A stretch of DNA of 64,000 bases from Diogma glabrata (Eukaryota; Arthropoda; Insecta; Diptera; Cylindrotomidae). The DNA lies in the NCBI GenBank assembly GCA_963693315.1, contig OY856187.1, forward strand, positions 49,529,161 to 49,593,160, given 5' to 3'. Under the pieces are notes generated by a model. It did no database searches. It saw nothing but the letters and a program-made list of their open reading frames with translations, and had not been told where the DNA came from. Shown one piece after another: positions 1 through 11,925 of the stretch; the first letter of the stretch is position 1; each line of letters starts with the position of its first letter. Position numbers and translations under genes: made by a program.

Positions 1-2
1 CA

Positions 3-718
3 AACGAAAAGTCCGAAATTGACAGAGCGAAAGCCTCAAAACTTACGTCTATGTCTGTTTCTGACAAGAGTTTCTACAGTGCCATTAATTCTTTAAATTC
101 TGGTACAAAATTTTCTATTCCCCCTATTATTGATGGTGATTTAATCGTCAATGATCCCGCAAGAAAAGCTAACTTGTTCGCTGAACGCTTTGCTCTGAAC
201 TCCACTGTTTTGGAAACTCCTAAAGAAATACCCCAAATCCAGTCTTCAGGAGTTAATATGAATGAACTTCACTTCAAACCCAAAATAGTCGCTAAACTTT
301 TAAAGGGGTTAAACATCAACAAAGCATCAGGAATGGACAATATTCCACCCATTATTTTAAAAACCTTTTCCAAAGAACTTGCACCAACTTTAACTAAAAT
401 ATTCTACCAATCCTACAAATCTGGTATATTTCCCTCGTGCTGGAAGTTGGCAAATGTCCAGCCCGTCCCCAAAAAGGGACCAAAATCCGATATCTCAAAT
501 TATAGGCCAATAGCTTTACTATCGGTCCTATCCAAAGTCTATGAGCATTATATTAATACACATATTTCAAAATTTCTGGAAGAAAATCATTTAATATCCG
601 ACAGCCAATACGGTTTTCGAAACAAAAGATCAACTACCGATCTATTAAACTATGTAGCGCATTGTTGGAACAGCATACTTGATAAAGGTGGTGAAACATA
701 CGTTATCGCTTTAGACAT
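3..718 (+). pseudogene. Non-LTR retrotransposon RT ORF, upstream part, split by Gypsy insertion
   Basis: This frame is open from the window edge, so the ORF starts further left; the Met at 51 is internal. It carries the linker and the first part of a reverse transcriptase of the jockey-like group: an 'NKASGMDNIPPIILK' block, 'PVPKKGPKSDISNYRPIALLSVLSK', and 'QYGFRNKRSTTDLL', the usual order before the first catalytic Asp. It stops at the target site of a Gypsy element in the 'ALDI' motif, and the same ORF resumes at 6889 with 'SKAFDRVWH'. The enzyme would copy element RNA at a nicked chromosomal site. The closest relative in this window is the element at 52175-56050. The insertion makes it non-functional. 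The clade within the jockey-like group is not resolved. Confidence 0.9.
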
Positions 719-1240
719 TGTAGCGATTAATATATTTAAATCTAAATAATTAATCACTACAAACTTATATGATCAATTAATGTAAACGATCAATTAACGT
801 AAACGATCACTTTACATTAATTCAATATACTTGAGACACGAACCGATTGAGTTTTGATAAAAGCTTAATCTCGTTCCACTAGTCGACGCTGTGCGGCTGA
901 TGCCATAAATTATTTAATTAATTTACTCGAAATTTAAAATCGTCAATTGAACGTCCTAAATAAAATTACATGTTTTTGTTGAAGTCAAATTATAAATCTA
1001 AAAATTAACTTTTTGACTTTCTCGTGATATTTTCAAACGTTAACATCGCTCTTACAAATATTAATAAATTAATAGATTTGTGTTATGGTATTGCTTTTAT
1101 TAAAAACATTGGTTAATAAATCATACTGTGTATTTACATTAAGTTAATGTAATTAATAGTGAATTATCATTTAAATAAACTCTGTAATTTAGAAGTAAAA
1201 TATAAGCGAGTTTTTAGTGTATGAACCAAGGAGTTCATCA
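719..1240 (+). repeat. 5' LTR of Gypsy element
   Basis: It is 522 bp long, TGTAGCG...GTTCATCA, and identical base for base by my reading to 6359-6880. It is expected to hold the promoter and polyadenylation signals. It is very AT-rich and I did not pin a TATA box. Confidence 0.95.
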
Positions 1241-1241
1241 T

Positions 1242-1259
1242 TGGTGACGCCGATTACGG
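1242..1259 (+). other. Probable primer binding site of Gypsy element
   Basis: One base after the LTR CA the sequence reads TGGTGACGCCGATTACGG. TGG pairs with the CCA end of a tRNA, and position and length fit a minus-strand primer site. I cannot name the tRNA with certainty. Confidence 0.6.
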
Positions 1260-2309
1260 TTTTTACCGTTTAAATTTTTTTACAAGCCTTGTAACTGGAC
1301 AGCCTGATACATTATTGTATCAGGTTATTAGGTACGTATTTAAACTCTTCATAATACCTCAATATAGTTGTACTAAAACGTTTTTATTTTTGGGTGGTAT
1401 AACAAACGTATGAAACTCTGGAAGTATTGCGTGTATGCGAGCGTCAATCACCATATTTAACGAAAACATAAAAAAATAGTACATCATAAAAACAGTATAA
1501 CTAACAGCAATATCATCATATCATCATTGTTACAAATATATAAATATAACAGCAAAATATAACAGCGTAATATAACAACATAATCTAACAGTATGATACA
1601 ACAGCATAATCATCAATCATCATAATCATATCAGCATATATTCATAAAGCCATTGATCAACATCGAAAACATTATAACTTTATATATATATATATATATA
1701 TATATACCCAAATACCATATATGTATATGTGAAATATCAACTTTATATTAACAAATAACAACAATCATTAATACGGTTACTTCTAACAATCAAAACCAGT
1801 ATCAAGAAATTAAAATTAAACAAGAAGCTAACATCTCTGGAATCACATCACAGGATTTACAAGATAAATATTTCAAATTATTATTTAAAAAAATTTTTTC
1901 TATTTAAAGTAGCATTTACGTAACGTAACGTTTATCAATTATTTCTTTAAATTATTTTTGAAATCTAATCATTATTCTATATTTTTGGTTTTCATTTTTA
2001 TTATTTTTTTCTTTTAATTTAAAATATAAATCGTTATATACTATACTATTACTATATTATCGATATTATTATACTATCGAATTATTTATATTTTTATATC
2101 TAACTGCAATCCGATAAACAAATCTATTCGCGAAGCAAATCTTAAACGAAAAATATCGCTTTTACATTATTCTAGGTTTTTTATTTTTTTTTTCTTAAAA
2201 AAAAAAAGAGAAAATTTTATTCTGCTTTATTTCGAAAGCTATTACTCGCGTTAACTCTCATATTTTTTATTCTTATATCTTTCTTAAATTTACTTTGACA
2301 TCGACAAAA
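1260..2309 (+). other. Gypsy leader (5' UTR), with AT microsatellite
   Basis: About 1.05 kb lies between the primer site and the gag ATG, and no long ORF is present. It holds degenerate repeats of an 'ataacagcaataat'-like unit (about 1495-1630), a (TA)13 microsatellite at 1681-1706 and several A/T runs. Confidence 0.7.
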
Positions 2310-3254
2310 ATGTTGGACGACGAACAGATGGGCGCAGCTCAAAGTGTAATGGACAACAAACCTTTAGAGCTCGGTGCCTCGTCCAGCATAAAGCTGCAAC
2401 CTTTCTGGACACAACAGCCGGCCACTTGGTTTCGAGTGGCCGAGCAGACTTTTGAGTTTCAGAATATAAAGGTAGACAAGCAAAAGTATTTGCACTTGCT
2501 GCATTCTCTAACCCCCCAATTGTGTGACATGGTTTCGGACATTATGGATGTATTGCCTGAAACCAATAAATATGAAGCACTCAAACAAGCGCTGTTGGAA
2601 CGGCTGGCACCATCAGACGAGCGGCGTCTAGAAGCGCTCCTGACAGGACAAGATCTCGGAGATCGAATACCATCCGAGGCTCTACGCCATATTAAAAAAC
2701 TTGCGTGCAACAATTTCAGTGAAAAGCTGATACTATCACTTTGGGTACGTAGGATGCCAGAATTGATTAGAATAGCGTTGGCTGGTCAATCAGAATCAAC
2801 CCCAGTTGAAACGATGGCGAAGATGGCCGACAAAATGTTCGAGACAATGTCTCTCAACACTGGAACAAAGCAAATAACTGAGATTCGCCAATCTCGTTCA
2901 TCAACACGTTCCACTCATGCTAGTCAACGACGGGGAACACCTGTAGCAAGCGCAACAATGGAAGAACGCCTATCAAGAGTTGAAAGACAACTCGAGCAGC
3001 TGACTCGATTTCGTCGATCGAACTCGAGGAGTAGGTTCAACTCAATGAACTCGAATTATCGCGGCAGCTCACCATCTCCATACCGACAACGGTCAAAATC
3101 TCGATCTGGCTCGAAAGACAAACTCGGTTCGTGTTACTACCACCGAACATTTGGAGCTGCAGCACGCAAGTGTAGATCTCCATGTTCACTTAGCCAGTCC
3201 ACATCCACAGCTACCATGGATGTAGACCCAGCATTAAATCCAAAAAATGGTTAA
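2310..3254 (+). CDS. gag: Gypsy Gag polyprotein
   Basis: This is the structural capsid/nucleocapsid protein of the retrotransposon, 314 residues from the first ATG at 2310; the open frame extends upstream only to a TTG at 2295. The N-terminal 200 residues are a retrotransposon-type capsid region ('[11 protein letters not shown]', '[21 protein letters not shown]'). A Ser/Arg-rich basic stretch follows, and then a zinc-knuckle-like motif C-Y-Y-H-x5-G-x3-A-x2-C from residue 275 to 288. This C2HC variant is common in insect Gypsy Gags. It ends in TAA one codon after a slippery heptamer that shifts ribosomes into pol. No break is visible. Confidence 0.93.
   Translation: MLDDEQMGAAQSVMDNKPLELGASSSIKLQPFWTQQPATWFRVAEQTFEFQNIKVDKQKYLHLLHSLTPQLCDMVSDIMDVLPETNKYEALKQALLERLAPSDERRLEALLTGQDLGDRIPSEALRHIKKLACNNFSEKLILSLWVRRMPELIRIALAGQSESTPVETMAKMADKMFETMSLNTGTKQITEIRQSRSSTRSTHASQRRGTPVASATMEERLSRVERQLEQLTRFRRSNSRSRFNSMNSNYRGSSPSPYRQRSKSRSGSKDKLGSCYYHRTFGAAARKCRSPCSLSQSTSTATMDVDPALNPKNG
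3242..3248 (+). promoter_or_regulatory. -1 ribosomal frameshift site (A AAA AAT)
   Basis: In the gag frame the codons read cca-aaa-aat-ggt-taa, giving the canonical X XXY YYZ heptamer A AAA AAT. The -1 frame is open from 3194 and runs straight into the protease. The decayed relative at 16414-16420 (minus) has A AAA AAC in the same place, also with one sense codon before TAA. Confidence 0.85.
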
Positions 3255-3319
3255 AACCCGAAGTCGAGACGACCGTAACAGAGAGCAGTTACTCCAGTCG
3301 TCTGTTCGTTCACGACAAA

Positions 3320-6300
3320 GTGAACAACCAAACTTTTCTTATAGACACCGGAGCAGACCTCTCGGTGCTCCCCATAAAATATAATCGATCCATAACAAAT
3401 ATTCCAACATCAAACGATCTAGCCTTATCAGCTGCCAACGGCACGATAATCAATACCTACGGAACAAGGCTCCTACAGGTAGATATCGGCCTAAAACGAA
3501 CATTCACACACGCTTTCGTACTAGCGCAAGTGAATCGTCCGATCATTGGTGCTGATTTTCTAAGTAAATTTGGTCTGCTTGTCGATCTTAAACGAAAACG
3601 GCTGATTGATTCAGCTACACAGCTGTCAATCAATGCCACAATGGCTAGTGTTGATACGCCAACACCCATCCATTATACGATCGACAACGATTACGGCCTG
3701 CTACTAAAGAAGTTTCCTTCCCTAACAGCAGAGCCGAACTACAATTTACCGGTCAAGCATAACGTGGTACATCACATTGTTACCACCGGGCATTTGCCTG
3801 TATCAAGACCACGCAGACTAGATCCAATTCGTCAAAAAGCTGCGTTTATGGAATTTCAACATATGGTTGAACTTGGAATTTGTCGCATTTCATCTTCCTC
3901 TGTATCTTGTCCGCTTCACATGGTTCGAAAGAAAGATCTCGACTGGAGACCATGTGGAGATTATCGCAGGTTAAACGCTGTCACTATTCCTGATCGCTAT
4001 CCGATACCGCACATACAAAATTTTTCGATGAATTTGTATGGTTGCAAAATTTTTTCCAAAATTGACCTTGTTAGAGCCTATCATCTCATTCCTGTCGCGA
4101 ATGAAGATATACACAAAACGGCTATCACAACTCCATTTGGCCTCTTCGAATTCACTCGAATGCCATTCGGTTTACGCAATGCCGCACAAACGTTTCAGCG
4201 TTTCATAAACGAAATCGTTCGAGATTTAGACTTCGTATTCGTCTACATCGACGATATATTAGTGGCATCAATAAATGAGGAACAACACAAACTCCATTTG
4301 GAACAACTCTTCCAGAAACTTAGCGAGTTTGGCGTTCACATAAAGAGTTCGAAATGCGTTTTTGGCGTAAACACTCTCGAATTCCTCAGCCACACGATAA
4401 CACCTAATGGTATTCTGCCTTCTCAAGAACGAATTAATGCCATTACGGAATTTCCAGCACCAACATCAATCAAACGTATTCAGCAATTCGTCGGTATGAT
4501 AAATTATTATCATAGATTCATACCGAAACTAGCTGAAACACTTGCCCCAATTCATACACACTTGGCCGCTTTACTAAAGAAGCCCAAGACTCCGAAAAAT
4601 TTTACTTGGCCAAACGAATGTCAACTAGCATTCACCAAGTTAAAAACCGAATTGGGCAATATCACGTTATTAGTTCATCCACGTAACGATTCTGCATACA
4701 GTATCACTACGGATGCATCGAACATTGCTGTCGGAGCAGTGTTACAGCAACGTAATAATGATTGTTGGGAACCACTGGGATTTTTCTCAAAGAAACTTTC
4801 AGACGCTGAAACTAAATACTCTGCATTCGATCGAGAGCTACTCGCAATTTACCTAGCTATAAAACACTTCAGGTATTTTGTCGAAGGTCGTGAATTTACA
4901 ATTTACACCGACCATAAGCCTCTCACACGCGCAATACAATCTAAAACGGAACGAAATCCACGGCAATCTCGCCATTTAGATTTTATTAGTCAATTTACTA
5001 CCGATATCCAGCATGTGCAAGGTAAAGACAACACAGTCGCGGATGCATTATCTCGTGCATCCGACAACGAAACTGCATCAGTTGAGACTCACTTCAACTA
5101 CGATGCTATCATCGCTGCACAAAAAGCAGACTTAGAACTTCAGAATTTATTTTCTGGTTCCGTATGTCACGCTAGTTCATCAATGAAACTAGAGCTTTTT
5201 AAACTGCCAGGATTCGAAATCGTCTGCGAAACATCAACGGGTAACAATCGCCCATACATCGCAGAACCATTACGCAAAACTGTCTTTAACACTTTACACA
5301 ACTTGTCACATCCTGGTGTCAACGGTACACGTAAATTGATTACATCTAGATATTTTTGGCCCAGTATAAATAAAGATATTAATCACTGGACAAAATCTTG
5401 TTTATCTTGCCAACGCTCTAAGGTCCAACGGCACACAAAAAGTCCAACTGGACAATTCGAAATTCCACAGTCTCGTTTCGAACATATCCATATAGATATC
5501 GTAGGTCCGCTTCCTCCTTCTAATGGATATTCATATATTTTAACTTGCGTTGATCGATTCACTCGATGGCCAGAAGCTTTTACTATGTCTGATATGTCTG
5601 CTGCTACCATAGCCACGACATTTGTCAATAATTACGTATCACGATTCGGTGTTCCACTGCACATCACAACTGATCAGGGAACACAATTCGAGTCTAAACT
5701 TTTTTCTGAATTAACGAAACTTTTGGGTTCGCATCGGATACGTACAACGGCCTACCATCCACAAGCGAACGGAATGGTAGAACGTTTTCATCGACAACTA
5801 AAAGCTGCACTTATGGCCAGAGGCAACACTACTCAGTGGAGCTCCGAAATACCAATCATTCTTCTTGGTATTCGAGCTACAGTGAAAGAAGATCTGAAGT
5901 GCTCACCCGCAGAACTTGTCTACGGACAAACACTGAAACTGCCCGGTGAGTTCTTCGTAGAAAATCCTCTTTCACAGCTGCCTACTCATGAAACAGTTAT
6001 TGATCAACTTCGAAATACAATGCACAATCTGATTCCAACACCTACACGACAAAGTAAACAAAACGACATTTTTGTCCCAAAGTCGCTTGAAAACTGCGAC
6101 TACGTTTTTGTTAGGGTCGATAGAACACGCACAGGCTTACAAACCCCATATGAAGGTCCTTACAAAATCATACGACGTCTCCGTAAACAATTCGTAATCG
6201 AGATCAAAGGCAAACAACAATCTGTCTCGATCGACAGATTGAAGCCAGCGTATGGTATTTTGTGTTCAGCTGATCGTTCACCAGCTTCTCGAACACACAA

Positions 6301-6328
6301 AGCTGTTCATTTCGAACAGACACATTAA
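3320..6328 (+). CDS. pol: Gypsy Pol polyprotein: protease, RT, RNase H, integrase
   Basis: The ORF is intact. The first listed codon (3320) is GTG and there is no good ATG, so Pol is most likely made as a Gag-Pol fusion by -1 frameshifting near 3245; the -1 frame is open from 3194. Counting from 3320: aspartic protease DTGA at residues 9-12; RT with catalytic Asp249 in 'SKIDL' and YIDD at 309-312; RNase H with 'TTDASN' Asp465; integrase zinc finger H660-x3-H664-x29-C694-x2-C697 and core D726, D785, E821 (D,D35E). The C-terminus ends 'IDRLKPAYG', typical after Gypsy integrase. There is no chromodomain or env that I can see. All catalytic residues are present, and with identical LTRs the element may be active. 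Confidence 0.96.
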   Translation: MNNQTFLIDTGADLSVLPIKYNRSITNIPTSNDLALSAANGTIINTYGTRLLQVDIGLKRTFTHAFVLAQVNRPIIGADFLSKFGLLVDLKRKRLIDSATQLSINATMASVDTPTPIHYTIDNDYGLLLKKFPSLTAEPNYNLPVKHNVVHHIVTTGHLPVSRPRRLDPIRQKAAFMEFQHMVELGICRISSSSVSCPLHMVRKKDLDWRPCGDYRRLNAVTIPDRYPIPHIQNFSMNLYGCKIFSKIDLVRAYHLIPVANEDIHKTAITTPFGLFEFTRMPFGLRNAAQTFQRFINEIVRDLDFVFVYIDDILVASINEEQHKLHLEQLFQKLSEFGVHIKSSKCVFGVNTLEFLSHTITPNGILPSQERINAITEFPAPTSIKRIQQFVGMINYYHRFIPKLAETLAPIHTHLAALLKKPKTPKNFTWPNECQLAFTKLKTELGNITLLVHPRNDSAYSITTDASNIAVGAVLQQRNNDCWEPLGFFSKKLSDAETKYSAFDRELLAIYLAIKHFRYFVEGREFTIYTDHKPLTRAIQSKTERNPRQSRHLDFISQFTTDIQHVQGKDNTVADALSRASDNETASVETHFNYDAIIAAQKADLELQNLFSGSVCHASSSMKLELFKLPGFEIVCETSTGNNRPYIAEPLRKTVFNTLHNLSHPGVNGTRKLITSRYFWPSINKDINHWTKSCLSCQRSKVQRHTKSPTGQFEIPQSRFEHIHIDIVGPLPPSNGYSYILTCVDRFTRWPEAFTMSDMSAATIATTFVNNYVSRFGVPLHITTDQGTQFESKLFSELTKLLGSHRIRTTAYHPQANGMVERFHRQLKAALMARGNTTQWSSEIPIILLGIRATVKEDLKCSPAELVYGQTLKLPGEFFVENPLSQLPTHETVIDQLRNTMHNLIPTPTRQSKQNDIFVPKSLENCDYVFVRVDRTRTGLQTPYEGPYKIIRRLRKQFVIEIKGKQQSVSIDRLKPAYGILCSADRSPASRTHKAVHFEQTH

Positions 6329-6358
6329 ACGGGGGGCTTTCATCTACGAGCGGGGTAC
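6329..6358 (+). other. Region before 3' LTR with candidate polypurine tract
   Basis: Thirty bases separate the pol stop from the LTR. G-rich runs 'aaacgggggg' and 'gagcggggta' are the only candidates for a plus-strand primer tract; neither is a clean purine run touching the LTR. Confidence 0.4.
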
Positions 6359-6880
6359 TGTAGCGATTAATATATTTAAATCTAAATAATTAATCACTAC
6401 AAACTTATATGATCAATTAATGTAAACGATCAATTAACGTAAACGATCACTTTACATTAATTCAATATACTTGAGACACGAACCGATTGAGTTTTGATAA
6501 AAGCTTAATCTCGTTCCACTAGTCGACGCTGTGCGGCTGATGCCATAAATTATTTAATTAATTTACTCGAAATTTAAAATCGTCAATTGAACGTCCTAAA
6601 TAAAATTACATGTTTTTGTTGAAGTCAAATTATAAATCTAAAAATTAACTTTTTGACTTTCTCGTGATATTTTCAAACGTTAACATCGCTCTTACAAATA
6701 TTAATAAATTAATAGATTTGTGTTATGGTATTGCTTTTATTAAAAACATTGGTTAATAAATCATACTGTGTATTTACATTAAGTTAATGTAATTAATAGT
6801 GAATTATCATTTAAATAAACTCTGTAATTTAGAAGTAAAATATAAGCGAGTTTTTAGTGTATGAACCAAGGAGTTCATCA
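6359..6880 (+). repeat. 3' LTR of Gypsy element
   Basis: It is identical to the 5' LTR at 719-1240. After its CA the sequence reads 'atg' and then the duplicated target 'gacat' (6884-6888). Confidence 0.95.
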
Positions 6881-6888
6881 ATGGACAT

Positions 6889-8029
6889 CTCCAAGGCATT
6901 CGATCGAGTCTGGCATGCCAACTTAATCAACAAGCTCGTTGCGTACGGTTTTCATCCCAATGTTGTGAAGCTGATTCAAAATTTTCTATCCGACCGATAC
7001 ATTTCGGTAACCTTAGACGGATATTCTTCTGAGTCTAAACTAATTAACGCTGGTGTACCCCAAGGCTCAGTATTGTCCCCAACCCTATTTTTGATTTATA
7101 TCAACGAATTGTTGAAAATCACCACCAACCCAATAAATAGTTTTGCAGATGATAGTACTCTGCACAAGTCGTTCGAGCCCCTTCCTTCAAAAGGTAAAAT
7201 GCACGAACGAATTAATCCTGCCCGGAGAGACGCTGCCATAAACGTGAACAAAGACCTGAATAAAGTCGCCGACTGGGGTGACCAAAACCTTGTCAATTTC
7301 AACTCCACCAAAACACAGCTGTTGATTGTTTCCAGATTAAAGACCGAGTTCCCCAAAGATATTTTATTTAGTATGTGTGATGAACCAATAAGTGAATGTA
7401 AAAACATTCGTTTATTGGGTGTCACAGTTTCAAATGACCTACTCTGGAACGATCATGTAATGGCGATGGCAAAAAGCGCGTCTAAAAAACTCGGCCTCCT
7501 AAATAGATGCAAAAAATTTTTCACTCCATACCAATTGCTCCATGTTTATAAGTCCTATATTCGTCCCTGTATGGAGTACTGCTGTCAAGTTTGGGGTGCT
7601 GCCTCTGTTTCCATCTTGGCCCTCTTGGACTCTGTTCAAAAGCGAGCTATACGAATTGTAGGTGATCGAACTTTGACATCACAACTTGATTCCCTACAAC
7701 ATCGTCGCACTGTTGCTGACCTCGTTGTTTTTTACAAATATCGTCATCAGCAGTGCTCAGATGAAATCAGCGGCATCATGCCTCAAACTTATTCTTACCC
7801 CCGTTCCACTCGGCAATCGGCTGCCGCAACCAGTGAAACGGTAAAGATCCCGCGCTGTCATACTGGCAGATCGCAGAGAGACTTCTTTGTCCGAACTGCG
7901 TACAAATGGAATAGTTTGCCGGAACACTTAGTCTCAGGTGGCTTCAACCCACAGATGTTTAAAAAAAGCGTTAATCTACACCTCAGAACGCCAGTTGTTG
8001 TGGGACCCAGGTCTAGACCTAGGTCTTAA
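6889..8029 (+). pseudogene. Non-LTR retrotransposon RT ORF, downstream part
   Basis: This continues the ORF broken at 718. Leaving out one copy of the 5-bp target duplication, the reading frame carries on in 'ALDI-SKAFDRVWH'. It contains the remaining RT motifs: 'GVPQGSVLSPTLFLIYIN', the catalytic 'SFADDSTLH' (about 7140), and the C-terminal domain with 'YIRPCMEYCCQVWG' and 'LDSVQKRAIRIVG'. There are no stops or frameshifts inside, so the gene was probably intact when the Gypsy element landed. It ends at TAA 8027-8029, followed by a 60-bp 3' UTR and poly(A). No RNase H domain follows the RT. Confidence 0.9.
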
Positions 8030-8106
8030 AAGGTATTTATGTGTTGTTGTGACACATATTCTAAACCCTATTACACAACACATTTTATTAAAAAAAAAAA
8101 AAAAAA
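8030..8106 (+). repeat. 3' UTR and poly(A) tail of the split non-LTR element
   Basis: A short tail 'gtgacacatattctaaaccc' and 'acacaacacattttatt' is followed by about 17 A (8090-8106). Copies of this tail recur at about 23570-24565 and 40005-40085. Confidence 0.85.
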
Positions 8107-10020
8107 TACTATTTTTTATACTAATAAAAATTAATTTTACATTCTAAATGCTATTTGAATGTATATTTATTATATATGAGAGACATTGTTTGTGTACATA
8201 CATAAAAATTATTAACTTTGCATCTTTGACGGAATGAGAAAAGCCAAATAAATCATTTAAAAAATAATTTAAGAAATGGTCCTTCGAGCCGGATCAATCA
8301 GAGATAACCTAAAATTTCACGACGTCAGTTTTAGTTGACAACAAAAAATTTGTTAGGCATCGTTTGAACATTAAAGCTCATATATAGACTTATAAGGAGC
8401 TGATTTCTTCGAGTATGCAATAGACCGGCATCATAGAATAATAGAAAAACTAAGATTAAGAGTACGCTACCATTGCCTCAATGGAGTTAATCTGCCAACA
8501 TTCCTAATATATCTCCCTTGACTAGTGATATGGCATTGTTATTGTCATTGTTATTCGCTCGATTGTCAATAGCAGGAACTAGAGTATGTAAGATTGTCAG
8601 ACCAATCGAAATTGCAAGCCCAATTTAAAAACAGAGTTTTTTCTTGTATTTCAGGATAACTTAGAAGTAATGAATATAATATAGTCAAAGTGAAAGTGTT
8701 AATTTAAGGCAATCACCTCCAGCTCTTTAGTCATGATCTATCAAACTCACCATGTTTTTCACGATTTATTTAATTGTACCAAAAAATTATATATATTGTT
8801 ATTTCTGCGTGTATTAATTAGGAACATTTTCTATAAAATTATTGTTTTATCTTGAATGTGCGTCAATTCATCTTTCTTAACTATACAAAACAAAAAACAA
8901 GAAAATTAATTTAAGATATCCTAAAATTATATTTTCATGTTACAAATTCTATCGAAAATAAAAGTATTTCTTTTCTTCGTTTGTTTTTTTTATATCTATT
9001 TCGATTTATTGTTGAAAGTAAATTAGTTTTCTTTATGTATATTATTAATTTGTAGATAATTGACTTATATTTAGAAAGAAACAAAATTTCTAGGAACGTC
9101 ATCATACATCAACCTGTACCGAGAAATACTTAAAATAAAAAAATTTAATACAACAAAGGTATGGAAAACCAGTTAGAAGGAGATTAAGACAAGTGAAAAA
9201 CGAAAGTACAGGGCAATGTCCTAATTCTTATTTATATTTATTGCTTAATCTATAAATTTTCTCAACAATTGTTTATAAGAATAAAATAATTAAATAATAT
9301 AACTGTATTTATTTTTAATTGTTTGAAATATAATAAATAAATTTGCTGGCTGTTTCTCAAATGGAAAACTAAAATAAATTTAATTTTTCATTTCAATAAT
9401 TTATTTTTCTATTTCAAATTTTTAATTAGTTGAAGATTATTTTAGGCGTTTACGATCATCACATCATTTGTTTTAATGGTTTATTATTTTTGCAAAGACA
9501 TAACTAACTTCCTTTAACCTGAATATAATACATCCAATAACCATAGATCATCCAATCCTGAAAACATTCCAAAAAATACGATTCATTGATTTGTTGGATA
9601 GTATTTCAAGGATGTTTCATCTATTAACAACTTTTCGTTTTAAACAATTATATTTAAATTCAAATAAAAATATTTGTGAAAATATTTGAATTATTTTTCA
9701 TTTTTAAAAATTTAAAGAAAATAATTGTCATTACGAAGAAAGAAAACCCACTTATTGAATGTTACCTAGAGAATTTATAGTAGGTACTATTGAAGGCAAG
9801 TCGAAACTAGTCGAATTGCCAATAACGTGGAAAATAACGCAGGGTTATAAGTAAGATAAGAAACAGAGTAAATGTGTTATACACAAGTTTTTCATACAAC
9901 TTAAAATGTTTTTCGAGAAGTATGGTATACTACTGTATATAAACAAGATGAGTTATTTTTACTTTTTCATTTTTAACAGAACACGATAAGCTGAACTCAT
10001 AAACTGAAGCAGTACTAAAT
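8107..10020 (+). other. AT-rich stretch, no gene seen
   Basis: There are scattered A/T runs and many stops in all frames. A slightly more balanced patch at 8275-8600 does not translate into anything I recognise. I see no RNA gene. Confidence 0.5.
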
Positions 10021-10490
10021 GATTTTATGATCTATGTGCTACAAAACATGGATTTTCAGCTGTTGGTTGATAAACGCTCTTTTGATCAAAGCTCAGACCC
10101 GGGTATGAAAAGGCTAAGGAGCCGAATCTGGGCCAAGCCCACGCTACAGCTTCTGGAGTTTGAGCCAGGCTTGACATTTTCAAACGGCTCAAACTTTTGC
10201 CAAGTTTGGACTGATGTCCTGGGGTCAAGTCTGGAGAATAAGACTTGGGCTAGGTCTAGCAGACCAATTTTTTTCCAAACCTCTTTAAATGTGTGGAAAG
10301 AGGTTGCGGAAAGAGTAAAATATATAAAAATAAAGTTAAACATAATATGGCCTGCAATTACAACTGGCCCAGATTGAAACCAAAGCCAACTAGCCAAGGC
10401 TTGTCTCGCCAATACTGGGCAGAGATTGGTCCATTGATTAATATTGGCTATAATGCCAAATATGCAGACACTCAAACAACAATACTATAA
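10021..10490 (+). other. Unclassified GC-richer patch
   Basis: This patch is clearly richer in G and C than its flanks and is repetitive in flavour ('ggccaagcc', 'gagccaggct', 'actggcccagatt', 'gccaatactgggcag'). ORFs of 116 and 129 codons overlap on opposite strands, but neither protein has a motif I recognise; this is probably a fragment of a non-coding repeat. The 'ggccca/tactgg' style resembles the inverted-repeat element at 23631-24524, without a clear alignment. Confidence 0.35.
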
Positions 10491-11627
10491 CTTACAGAAA
10501 CAAGTATAGTATACAAGTATAAGACTTATTAATGTGGAGTGTAACATCGTGGAGACCGAATTTCTGGACGTATATTTTCCTATTATCATTCTAGGGTAAG
10601 TAACCTCTTATTAATGCTTACCCAAAGCATTAACAAAAAAATTGTACAGTTTTCCACGAAACTACATCATAGTCAAAAAAGTTATTTAAAAAATTACATA
10701 GCTGCAACAAAATTACGTCATAAACAAACCATTATCATATGACGCAACTATATCTTTTATTATCTCTTTGCAACTTCTTGTTTCAAACGGTAGAAGATCA
10801 AAACTGTTAACACCACAAAATTGTCTTGTTTCCTTAACAGTGGCGCAACCTATTTAATCCTTTTCGAATTCTCCAACATATTAACATTAATATTTTTAAT
10901 TATTGTTTTATGCCAATAACTTCCAATTCTTTTGAAGATCAATTCATTGATTAAAACTCAAGTAGACTTGCCTTCAAAGAAAATACAACTCTCATTGATA
11001 TTTTTCGTTGATAGTAGATTAATTTTTAAGTTTTTCAATTAAATATATCAAAATATTATTTATTATATTTGCTTTTGTGAGAGAAAATCTTAAGTCGTCT
11101 TATAATTCGGCTGAATGCTTATAAAAGATTTCACTGACGCAAATACATCAATTTTAAATTTCTTTATGTTGTTTTGTTTTTAAAATTTTTGTAGTATATA
11201 CATACGTTTAAAAAACAACTAATTTAAAAAAAAAATTCAAAATACACAAGAAAAAAATTAAAAATTATAATTCAAAATATTAAATTTTTATTTTTGTTAA
11301 ATGGCATTTTTCCAATGTACTCGTCACTGAATGTAAGTACAGTTATACTGTATTCTTTATTCATTTGTTTTTATTTTAATTTGTAAGAAATAAAACTAAT
11401 TACACCGATCTGTACTTTAAACACATGCACGTTCGCCACAGTCTTTTGTATTCGTTTTCTTTAATGCGTCAAATTTCACGTTCGACTTTTTCAAGTTCGA
11501 GTGAGTAGACATAATAATTTCGGCGACAGAGAACAAGGAATTAAAAACTGCAACAACATAAACATAATTGTGCTTTACTTTAATTGGAGTGGGTGTAACA
11601 CTTTTAAATTTTAAAATTTTAGTTTAG
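10491..11627 (+). other. AT-rich stretch, no gene seen
   Basis: No ORF, RNA gene or repeat boundary is supported here. Confidence 0.5.
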
Positions 11628-11925
11628 ATACATAAAATTCGTTTTATTTTTTTTTCAGTTTTTAAATTCAACCGAAGTCCAGGTTCTCCGTTTTTGATGA
11701 TACAGCCAAAAGTCGTGATATCACCAAATCCCTTACGACACCAATAATTTTGGAAAAATGCAAAGATTTCAAAACAATACATAAAATTTTTTTTATTTTT
11801 TTTTCAGTTTTTAAATTCAACCGAAGTCCAGGTTCTCCGTTTTTGATGATACAGCCAAAAGTCGTGATATCACCAAATCCCTTACGACACCAATAATTTT
11901 GGAAAAATGCAAAGATTTCAAAACA
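11628..11925 (+). repeat. 149-bp tandem duplication
   Basis: Two adjacent copies, 11628-11776 and 11777-11925, are almost identical apart from the length of a T run near the start. Each starts 'atacataaaatt' and ends 'gatttcaaaaca'. The near-identity points to a recent duplication. Confidence 0.92.

Larger units (their letters stand above)
719..6880 (+). mobile_element. Complete Ty3/Gypsy LTR retrotransposon
   Basis: The element runs LTR, primer site, long leader, gag, pol, LTR, with no env-like ORF after pol. The two LTRs read identical over 522 bp, starting TG and ending CA, and both ORFs are uninterrupted, so the insertion is recent. It landed in the RT gene of a non-LTR element. A duplicated 'gacat' is seen at 714-718 and 6884-6888, leaving 'atg' between the 3' LTR CA and the duplication; the exact LTR end is therefore uncertain by about 3-4 bp. 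Related but decayed copies lie at 15022-17012 and 58496-59090 (both minus). Confidence 0.97.

Noticed and set aside
2459..2713. Antisense ORFs within gag and pol (also 3457-3669, 5383-5628, 7096-7425)
   Set aside because: They are shadows of the coding strand of the retrotransposon genes.
10025..10490. Overlapping ORFs of 116 and 129 codons on opposite strands
   Set aside because: Neither product has a recognisable motif and both depend on the local GC-richer repeat-like composition.
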